From positions 124,001 to 188,000 of the forward strand of contig NZ_JAFICD010000004.1 in NCBI RefSeq assembly GCF_017833525.1: DNA of 64,000 nt. Reading direction: 5' to 3'. The stretch is from Duganella sp. 1411. GTDB taxonomy: Bacteria; Pseudomonadota; Gammaproteobacteria; Burkholderiales; Burkholderiaceae_D. Of this stretch, positions 57,967-64,000 are shown piece by piece. The notes under the pieces are model-generated. The model searched no databases. It was not told where the DNA came from and was given only the letters and a program-made list of their open reading frames with translations. The stretch's first letter is position 1, and the number at the start of each line of letters is the position of its first letter. The position numbers and the translations under genes are program-made.

Positions 57967-60441
57967 ATGCCGCGCCACACCCTCCCCCCATTGCCGCTGC
58001 GCCGCGGCGTCATCGCCGCCGCATTGCTGCTCGCCGCGCTGCCCGCCGCCCGCGCGCAGCAGGCCGCCGCCGGCGAGAGCGCCGCCATCGACCAGGTCAC
58101 CGTGGTCGGCTCGCGCGCCCGCAACCGCACCGTGTTCGACAGCGCCGTGCCGATCGACCGCTTCGGCCAGCGCGAGGTGGAAAACGCCCTCGCCAGCGGC
58201 GACCTCGGCGCCGCGCTGCAAAACCTGTCGCCGTCGATCAATTTCCCGCGCATCGAATCGAGCGGCGCCTCGGACTCGGTGCGCGGCATCCAGCTGCGCG
58301 GCCTGGCGCCCGACCAGGTGCTGGTGCTGATCAACGGCAAACGCCGCCACGCCAGCGCCGTGCTCGACACCGAAAGCAGCTTCGCCGGCACCGTGCCGGT
58401 CGACGTCAACGCCATTCCGCCCGGCGCCATCGACCACATCGAAATCCTGCGCGACGGCGCCGGCGCCCAATACGGCAGCGACGCCGTGGCCGGCGTCATC
58501 AACATCGTGCTGAAGAAGGCGCGCAGCGGCGGCTCGGCCGCGGTCAGCTACGGCGCCAACCACACCGACTTCAAACCGACCAACGACACCAAGACCGACG
58601 GCCAGACGAAAATCGTCAGCGCCGATTACGGCGTGCCGGTCGGCGACGCCGGCTTCGTGCGCTTCGGCGCCGAAACGCGCGACCGCAACCCGACCAACCG
58701 CGCCGGCCGCAGCGACGCCGGCTGGACCTCGTGGAACGCGACCCCGCAAGACCTGGCGCTCGACGGCCAGGTGGTGTTCAAATCCGGCGACTCGCAACAA
58801 AAGAACCACTACCTGTTCTACAACGCGCTGGTGCCGCTGGCGGCCGGCGTGGACGCCTACTCGTTCGCCACCGTCAACCGGCGCAAGTCCGACGGCAGCG
58901 CCTACTTCCGCTACCCGGGCGACCCGTCCAACGTGGCATCGATCTACCCCAACGGCTACCGCCCCAGCACCCGGGGCGACATGACCGACACCAGCGTCGT
59001 CGCCGGCCTCCGCCTGGCCGGCGGCGCCTGGAACTGGGACCTGAGCGCGCGCCACGGCGGCAACAAGTTCGAGTACGACCTGTCCAACTCGGTCAACGCC
59101 TCGCTGGGCGACGCCAGCCCGACCAGCTTCCACCTGGCCACCTTCGACTTCAAACAGAACGCCGTCAACGCCGACGTCACGCGCGAACTGGACCTCGGCA
59201 TCGGCGCGCCGGTCAACCTGGCGCTGGGCGCCGAATACATGCGCGAAACCTATCGCAGCTCGCCGGGCGACCCGGCCTCGTACGCCGCCGGCCCGGTCAC
59301 CGGCGCGCCGCCGGGCGCCCAGGCCGGCCCCGGCCTGCGCCCGCAAGATGTGTTCGACGGCAGCCGCGCGATCCGCTCGGTGTACGCCGACATCGAAAGC
59401 GACATCACCAGCCGCCTGCTGCTGGGCGCCGCCGCCCGCTATTCGGACTACAGCGACTTCGGCAACGCCAGCACCGGCAAGCTGTCGGCGCGCTATAAGC
59501 TGAGCGACGGTTTCCTGCTGCGCGGATCGCTGTCGAACAGCTTCCGCGCGCCGGCACTGGTGCAAACCGGCTTCCGCTTCTCGACCTTGAACTTCAACGC
59601 CGACGGCAGCGCGCTGCAAACGGCGTCGCTGCTGCCGGCCAGCGACCCGCTGGCGCGTGCCTTCGGCGCCGAGGCGCTCAAGCCCGAGAAGTCGACCAAC
59701 CTGTCGCTCGGCGCGGCATGGCGTCCACGGCGCGACACCAGCGTCACCGTCGACGCCTACCGCATCAAGATCCGCGACCGCATCACCCGCACCAGCGACC
59801 TGCAAAGCGACGCCGCCAGCGCCTACCTGGCCGGCATCGGCCGCGGCGACATTCAATCGGTGGCCTACCTGGCCAACCTGCTCGACACCCGCACCACCGG
59901 CCTCGACGCGGTGGTCAACCACGAGCTGCCGTTCGCCGGCGGCAAGCTCGATCTGAACGCCGCGCTCAACCTGAACAAGACCCGCATCGACCAGGCGCGC
60001 CAGAGTTCGGCCGCGCTGGCGCGCATCGACCCGGAGCTGACCTTGTTGACCGACATGAGCCTGTTCCGCGTCCGCAACGCCTCGCCCAAGAGCAAGCTGG
60101 TGCTGAGCGCCGACTGGCAGGCCGCGCAATGGAGCCTGCAGGCCAAGGCCACGCGCTTCGGTCCGTTGAAGGATTTCTCGTACGACCGGGATGCCGAGCT
60201 CATCGACGGCGTCCACGCCCAGCGCTTCGGCGCCGTCTGGACGGTGGACCTGGAGGCGCAATACAAGCTGACCAAACAACTGACCCTGGCCGTCGGCGGC
60301 GACAACATCCTCGACCGCTACCCGCAGCGCGTGCGCCAGACCGACAACGCCACCTATGGCGGCGCGCTGCCGTACAACTTTATTAATCCGATCGGCCTCA
60401 ACGGCGCCTATTTCTACGGCCGCCTACGCTACACTTTCTAA
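57967..60441 (+). CDS. TonB-dependent receptor upstream of an exported SAM-hydrolase-like gene
   Basis: An 824-residue outer-membrane receptor: signal peptide (1-30, ending ARAQ), plug (about 40-190: VTVVGSRARN, GIQLRGLAPDQVLVLINGKRRH, GAGAQYGSDAVAGVINIVL) and barrel ending YGRLRYTF. It resembles the TBDT at 34127. It is followed after 23 bp by an exported DUF62 protein and then an NTF2-like protein, so import and cleavage of an adenosyl-containing compound is a reasonable idea (inference). AAGGAATTCCAC precedes ATG 57967. Confidence 0.92.
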   Translation: MPRHTLPPLPLRRGVIAAALLLAALPAARAQQAAAGESAAIDQVTVVGSRARNRTVFDSAVPIDRFGQREVENALASGDLGAALQNLSPSINFPRIESSGASDSVRGIQLRGLAPDQVLVLINGKRRHASAVLDTESSFAGTVPVDVNAIPPGAIDHIEILRDGAGAQYGSDAVAGVINIVLKKARSGGSAAVSYGANHTDFKPTNDTKTDGQTKIVSADYGVPVGDAGFVRFGAETRDRNPTNRAGRSDAGWTSWNATPQDLALDGQVVFKSGDSQQKNHYLFYNALVPLAAGVDAYSFATVNRRKSDGSAYFRYPGDPSNVASIYPNGYRPSTRGDMTDTSVVAGLRLAGGAWNWDLSARHGGNKFEYDLSNSVNASLGDASPTSFHLATFDFKQNAVNADVTRELDLGIGAPVNLALGAEYMRETYRSSPGDPASYAAGPVTGAPPGAQAGPGLRPQDVFDGSRAIRSVYADIESDITSRLLLGAAARYSDYSDFGNASTGKLSARYKLSDGFLLRGSLSNSFRAPALVQTGFRFSTLNFNADGSALQTASLLPASDPLARAFGAEALKPEKSTNLSLGAAWRPRRDTSVTVDAYRIKIRDRITRTSDLQSDAASAYLAGIGRGDIQSVAYLANLLDTRTTGLDAVVNHELPFAGGKLDLNAALNLNKTRIDQARQSSAALARIDPELTLLTDMSLFRVRNASPKSKLVLSADWQAAQWSLQAKATRFGPLKDFSYDRDAELIDGVHAQRFGAVWTVDLEAQYKLTKQLTLAVGGDNILDRYPQRVRQTDNATYGGALPYNFINPIGLNGAYFYGRLRYTF

Positions 60442-60464
60442 GCTCAAAATCTTTCAGGAAAAAC

Positions 60465-61400
60465 ATGAAGCTCTCCAAACTGCTTGCCACCGTCTGCCTC
60501 GGCACCTTGCTGACGGCCCAGGCCTATGCCGTTAGCCCGACCTCCGCCGACGCCAAAAACGCGCTGGTGTTGATGTCCGACTTCGGCACCTCCGACGGCG
60601 CCGTCTCGGCGATGCACGGCGTCGCCTACGGGGTCGACCCGACCTTGCACGTCTCGGACCTGACCCACAACATCCCCGACTACGACATCTGGCTCGGCGG
60701 CTACCGCCTGTACCAGACCGCCAACTACTGGCCCAAGGGCAGCGTGTTCGTCTCGGTGATCGACCCCGGCGTCGGCACGGCCCGCAAATCGGTGGTGCTC
60801 AAGACCCGGGAAGGCCGCTACTTCGTCGGCCCCGACAACGGCCAGTTCACCCTGATCGCCGAGCGCGACGGCGTCGCCGAGCTGCGCGAAATCGATGAGA
60901 AGGTCAACCGCCTGGCCGGCTCGGGCGAGTCGTACACCTTCCACGGCCGCGACGTCTACGCCTACGTCGGCGCGCGCCTGGCCTCGGGCGCCATCACCTT
61001 CGAGCAGGTCGGCCCCGTGCTGCCGAGCGAATCGGTGGTCAAGATCGCGTACCAGAAGGCGGTGCGCAACGGCGCCACCATCCGCGGCATCATCCCGGTG
61101 CTGGACGTCAAATACGGCAACGTCTGGACCAACATCCCGAAATCGCTGTTCGACGAACTGAAAGTGGGCCTGCATGAACAGGTGCAAGTGCGCATCCTGC
61201 ACAACGGCAAACAGGTCGACAAGGTGATCGCCCCGTTCGAGCACACCTTCGGCGGCGTCGCCAAGGGCAAGCCGCTGGTCTACCTCAACAGCCTGCTGGA
61301 CGTGGCCGTGGCGATCAGCCAGGGCAACTACGCCGCCAAGCACAAGATCGAATCGGGCGTGGACTGGGAAGTGGAAATCACCAAGGTGCCGGCGAAATGA
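60465..61400 (+). CDS. Exported SAM hydrolase/chlorinase/fluorinase-family protein (DUF62)
   Basis: A 311-residue protein of the SAM hydroxide adenosyltransferase family. The N-terminal domain has MSDFGTSDG, VIDPGVGTAR and GPDNGQF; TFHGRDVYAY is also typical. Family members mostly hydrolyse S-adenosylmethionine to adenosine and methionine; a few are fluorinases or chlorinases. Unusually, it has a cleavable signal peptide (1-22, ending AYAV), so it would act in the periplasm where SAM is not made. It follows a TBDT gene and overlaps the next gene by 4 nt. Confidence 0.86.
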   Translation: MKLSKLLATVCLGTLLTAQAYAVSPTSADAKNALVLMSDFGTSDGAVSAMHGVAYGVDPTLHVSDLTHNIPDYDIWLGGYRLYQTANYWPKGSVFVSVIDPGVGTARKSVVLKTREGRYFVGPDNGQFTLIAERDGVAELREIDEKVNRLAGSGESYTFHGRDVYAYVGARLASGAITFEQVGPVLPSESVVKIAYQKAVRNGATIRGIIPVLDVKYGNVWTNIPKSLFDELKVGLHEQVQVRILHNGKQVDKVIAPFEHTFGGVAKGKPLVYLNSLLDVAVAISQGNYAAKHKIESGVDWEVEITKVPAK

Positions 61401-61852
61401 AAGCGGGCGTGCTGGGCCTCGGCTGGGCGCTGTCGGCCGGCGCGCTGGCCGCCCCCTGCCTGCCGGCGGCCGACCTGATCGAGCGCGACCGGCAGTACGA
61501 GGAAGCGCTGCGGGTCGGCGACGTCGCCTTCCTCGACCGCTGGCTGGCGGACGACTACGTCTGGGTCCACAACCTGGCCTCGCAAACCGAAGACAAGGCG
61601 GCGGTGTTGGCGCGCTCGAAGCAGCCCGCCGTCGTGCACAAATCGCGCACCACGGGCGACGTTCACGCCCACGTCAGCGGCGACACGGTGGTGCTGCGCG
61701 GCCTGAGCACGGTCGAACAATGGAACGCCGACGGCAAGACCTGGCGCGCCAACCGCTACCAGTTCATGCGCACCTACGTCAACGTCGGCGGCCAGTGCAA
61801 GCTGCTGTCGGTGCAAACGATGAAGGTGTGGTCGAGTCCGGCCGGCGAATAA
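61397..61852 (+). CDS. Exported NTF2-like (DUF4440) protein
   Basis: A 151-residue protein with a short signal peptide (1-18, ending LAAP) and an NTF2-like fold: LIERDRQYEEALRVGDVAFL, WLADDYVWVHN, then the beta-sheet region ending NVGGQCKLLSVQTMKVW. DUF4440 proteins are small-molecule-binding or enzyme-like pockets of unknown role. Overlap with the DUF62 gene (ATGA) indicates coupled translation. It converges with a lower-GC gene pair 21 bp further on. Confidence 0.85.
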   Translation: MKAGVLGLGWALSAGALAAPCLPAADLIERDRQYEEALRVGDVAFLDRWLADDYVWVHNLASQTEDKAAVLARSKQPAVVHKSRTTGDVHAHVSGDTVVLRGLSTVEQWNADGKTWRANRYQFMRTYVNVGGQCKLLSVQTMKVWSSPAGE

Positions 61853-61873
61853 TCGTTGGATGACGAGGCGGCG

Positions 61874-62563
61874 TCAAGCCTCGACGCGTAGCGCGGCCTC
61901 GGGCGCCGCCACCGGCGCGATCCGATCGATCGTCCGCTGAACCATTTGCCGGAGCTGCTGACAATCTTCAAGCGCCACCACGGCGTCACTACCGTTCGCA
62001 ACTCTACTGCGAAGCACCATCAACGCGCGCCCTTCTTCGCATTCCGCGTTGGAAATCAAACCGTTGGATTCCGCCCGGACCAGGCGCTCGTAGTCGGCAT
62101 CGCCATCCCGTTCAAAGCCTTCCTGAATGGCTAGCAGCCTTAACGCAGCGATGTAGACAACCCACAACCTGGACAGAACAACCGGCCGGAGTTGGGGATC
62201 ACCAGATAGCAGATCGATTTCGCGTAAATGCCGGCGCAGCCCATCGACATCGAGATCGCTTAACACACCGGATGTATTCACTTCCGTGTCCACGTGCGGC
62301 ACGGTTATACCGGTTAATTTCCAGCCGGCGTGGTGCTGGATCTCGGCTACCATCCGCCAGAATGCATCAACGTCCCTGGCACCTTCCAACTTTACGTCGA
62401 AGAGCAAGTGTTCATCATCTTTGATGGCCAGCATCTCCGGTCTGTAGTTCCCCAAGAACGAGGGAATCAACGCCGCCGACGGCTCGAGTATGACCGTGTA
62501 GCCAAGCCGCCTATATTCTTCAGCAAGTTCTTGCAAAGCACGAACTTCTTGACCGGTTTTCAT
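61874..62563 (-). CDS. PD-(D/E)XK nuclease-like protein paired with RusA-like gene
   Basis: A 229-residue protein. The N-terminal half fits a restriction-endonuclease-like core: E12/E15 in the first helix, a strand (YTVILEP), then R41-P42-E43 and a strand ending F55-D56-V57-K58, i.e. a PE...DxK signature. Residues 130-229 are mainly helical. Exact family was not recognised; REase_AHJR-like is a candidate. GAGGAGGTGAA precedes ATG 62563, overlapping the RusA-like stop by 4 nt. Local GC is near 50%, unlike neighbours at about 68%, suggesting transfer. Confidence 0.65.
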   Translation of the reverse strand: MKTGQEVRALQELAEEYRRLGYTVILEPSAALIPSFLGNYRPEMLAIKDDEHLLFDVKLEGARDVDAFWRMVAEIQHHAGWKLTGITVPHVDTEVNTSGVLSDLDVDGLRRHLREIDLLSGDPQLRPVVLSRLWVVYIAALRLLAIQEGFERDGDADYERLVRAESNGLISNAECEEGRALMVLRSRVANGSDAVVALEDCQQLRQMVQRTIDRIAPVAAPEAALRVEA

Positions 62564-62970
62564 TTCACCTCCTCGGCAAGTTCGCGCGAGTCGGAAATTG
62601 CGACATAAACGCAGGCTTGCCCCATGTCGATAGCATGTGCCAACTTCGCTGGCAAACCATCCTTGTCGCATTTTACATCCGCAAACCGCATATGGGCCGA
62701 CACGTCCCGTATCATGGAATCGTCAGCATAGATTAATGTGCATAACGCATCCTGCACGGGTTTGACGAAATTATTGATGTCACCGGGCCGTTCAACATCA
62801 TATAGATAAACCATGGTGAATCTTAGCGGATAATTCATCAATGGTCGTGCCGGCCATTCGAGCCTTGCACGACCATAAATATAGTCGCTCCATGCTCTTC
62901 GCTGCGAAGCATCCTTTGTCTGGTGCGACACCGGACGGCGCGGCAAGACAAAGTCCACGATGAGTGGCAT
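62560..62970 (-). CDS. RusA-like Holliday junction resolvase family protein
   Basis: A 136-residue protein with the RusA core: R61-PGD64-I-N66-N67-F-V-K70-PVQD74-AL, then ADDS (D83/D84). E. coli RusA uses D70, D72 and D91 with K76. Here the middle acidic position is Asn66 (GDINN for xDLDN), while the other acids and Lys70 remain, so junction cutting may be altered. RusA genes usually occur in prophages, but no phage genes are nearby. It is coupled to the PD-(D/E)XK-like gene; together they form a lower-GC island. Confidence 0.8.
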   Translation of the reverse strand: MPLIVDFVLPRRPVSHQTKDASQRRAWSDYIYGRARLEWPARPLMNYPLRFTMVYLYDVERPGDINNFVKPVQDALCTLIYADDSMIRDVSAHMRFADVKCDKDGLPAKLAHAIDMGQACVYVAISDSRELAEEVK

Positions 62971-63155
62971 GCTGCTTTCCTCGTTTGGTCCTTGGATAGG
63001 ACTGATAGTCTGTCATCGCCAGACGCACCGCGAGTGATGTGCATCAAGTGCGAATCACAGCTCGCAAAAACCCAAAGGGCTTTCACGGCTTTGGAAACTG
63101 ACTCGAGGAAATGAGTTACTATCTTACCAACTCAACTTTGCCGACGTCGCCGTTC
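62971..63155. promoter_or_regulatory. Divergent intergenic region at the island border
   Basis: This 185-bp region separates the RusA-like gene from the S41 peptidase gene. GC content is low on the left and rises to the right. GAGGAA lies right before an in-frame ATG at 63111, a possible alternative peptidase start. No palindrome was seen. Confidence 0.4.
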
Positions 63156-64000
63156 ATGACCGCCAACAAAAAGCCTCGCCTCCACATCCTTCCCCTGGCG
63201 TTCGCCGCCGTTGCGGCGCCTTGCTTCGCCGCCACCGACTGGAGCGCCATCGCCCAGGCCGACATGAAGTTCGCCATCGAGAAAGTGCGGAGCGGCCACG
63301 CCGGCAGCGTCAGCGGGCAGATCGATGTCACCGCGCCGCTGGAGGCCGGGGCCCGCGCCGGCATGCTGGAAGCGGCCGACGCCAAGACCGAGCAGGACTA
63401 CAACCGCGCGCTGGTGCGCTTCATCAACGGCTTCGGCGACCCGCACACCGGCATCCAGCTCAAGCTGCCGACCAGGGCCTGGACCGGCGTCGTGCTCGAC
63501 CACATCGACGGCAAGTTCCGCGTGATCTGGTCGGAACCGAACTGGCCGCAACCGCTGCCGCCGCGCGGCGCCATCGTGCAGAGCTGCGACAACGTCTGGA
63601 TCGGCACCTACCTCAAAAGCAATGTCGCCCCGTTCAGCAATCACAGCCTGGAGTACGACACCACGCCCAGCGACCTGGCGCGCAAAGCGATGTTCGACAT
63701 CGGCCTCGGCTGGACGCCGAAGCAATGCGTGTTCCAGGTCGACGGCGGCGCCCGCCAGTACCAGCTGCCGCTGCGCGCGGTGGCCGACGGCATCGGCGAG
63801 GCGCGCATCGACGCGGTGCGCAACCGCTACCAGGCCAAGGCCAAGCCGGTCGGTCTGTACCGGCTGGCGGCCGACAAGCAATGGGTCGGCATGCCCGACT
63901 TTAACGGCGGCATTTCCGGCGACGCCTACACCGCGCTCTATCCGCAGCTGGCCGCGCTGAAGCACAGCGGCTGGATCATCTTCGACCTGCGCGGCAACGG
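63156..64000 (+). CDS. Exported S41-family peptidase (truncated by window end)
   Basis: The open frame from ATG 63156 has no stop before the window edge (281 residues visible). A signal peptide (about 1-26, ending CFAA) is followed by NGFGDPHTGIQLKLP and, at the end, IIFDLRGN, both typical of S41 C-terminal-processing/tricorn-like peptidases; the catalytic Ser region lies beyond the window. One earlier in-frame ATG (63111) would add 15 residues before the signal. Periplasmic or secreted proteolysis is expected. Confidence 0.8.
   Translation, partial: MTANKKPRLHILPLAFAAVAAPCFAATDWSAIAQADMKFAIEKVRSGHAGSVSGQIDVTAPLEAGARAGMLEAADAKTEQDYNRALVRFINGFGDPHTGIQLKLPTRAWTGVVLDHIDGKFRVIWSEPNWPQPLPPRGAIVQSCDNVWIGTYLKSNVAPFSNHSLEYDTTPSDLARKAMFDIGLGWTPKQCVFQVDGGARQYQLPLRAVADGIGEARIDAVRNRYQAKAKPVGLYRLAADKQWVGMPDFNGGISGDAYTALYPQLAALKHSGWIIFDLRGN

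Noticed and set aside
60465..61400. A true fluorinase or chlorinase
   Set aside because: The family motifs fit the common SAM hydrolase group, and there is no positive evidence for the fluorinase-specific loop. Most members are hydrolases, so halogenation is not claimed.

Overview
This is a GC-rich window (roughly 65-70% in most genes) from a Gram-negative bacterium. Protein families, TonB-dependent receptor (TBDT) content and repeats suggest a Burkholderiales member of the Oxalobacteraceae, of Massilia/Duganella/Janthinobacterium type. That placement is inference from gene content, not a database match. No tRNA, rRNA, CRISPR array, prophage or complete transposon was seen.

Layout. 0.3-1.5 kb: a LysM lytic transglycosylase overlapping a four-cysteine exported protein. 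1.5-3.5: a QseBC/PmrAB-like two-component pair. 3.7-5.4: an orphan Phd/YefM antitoxin, an Rrf2 regulator and an F420-reductase-like NADP oxidoreductase. 5.6-7.5: a fasciclin protein and a membrane OmpA-domain protein. 7.5-11.2: nhaR divergent from an HPF/RaiA-like gene, terC and terB-like genes, then a DJ-1/PfpI protein. 11.4-14.8: an ECF sigma/anti-sigma pair divergent from a subtilisin-like protease. 14.9-24.2: a LacI regulator and a nutrient-scavenging locus (TBDT, two flavin-dependent halogenases, SapC, cupin). 24.4-28.7: psiF, a soluble Cache-CheW protein and an MFS carboxylate transporter. 28.9-32.6: two GIN-domain proteins around a GGDEF-EAL protein. 32.7-39.3: a MazG-like protein, a hydrolase, and a four-gene operon encoding a Tat-exported flavin amine oxidase, cytochrome c, exported RidA and TBDT. 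39.7-44.2: a TnsB-like protein with an altered catalytic residue, its 44-residue partner, and a DEAD-box helicase with two RNA-binding domains. 44.4-53.7: hydrolases, two acid-shock-like proteins, an M28 peptidase, a DUF6701 surface protein, dienelactone hydrolase, thioesterase and DUF3016. 54-57.8: a PhoX-type phosphatase behind a Pho box, and a REC-HD-GYP protein. 58-61.9: TBDT, exported SAM-hydrolase-like protein and NTF2-like protein. 61.9-63: a lower-GC pair, a RusA-like nuclease and a PD-(D/E)XK-like protein. The window ends inside an S41 peptidase gene.

How the genes fit together. Three TBDT loci imply scavenging of large or scarce substrates across the outer membrane. One is controlled by a LacI repressor with two visible operator palindromes. 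In the second, amine oxidase, cytochrome c and RidA would together perform periplasmic oxidative deamination. The third ends in an exported adenosyl-compound hydrolase. Several regulatory sites can be read directly: LacI operators, a Pho box, a LysR-type palindrome, and four TTAC repeats at exactly 10 bp spacing. Intergenic regions hold three families of palindromic repeats, the main one present at five loci.

The items most likely to be new biology are the RusA/PD-(D/E)XK pair, the amine-oxidation operon, the TnsB-like protein whose second catalytic Asp is Asn, and the halogenase pair, one of which has altered motifs.
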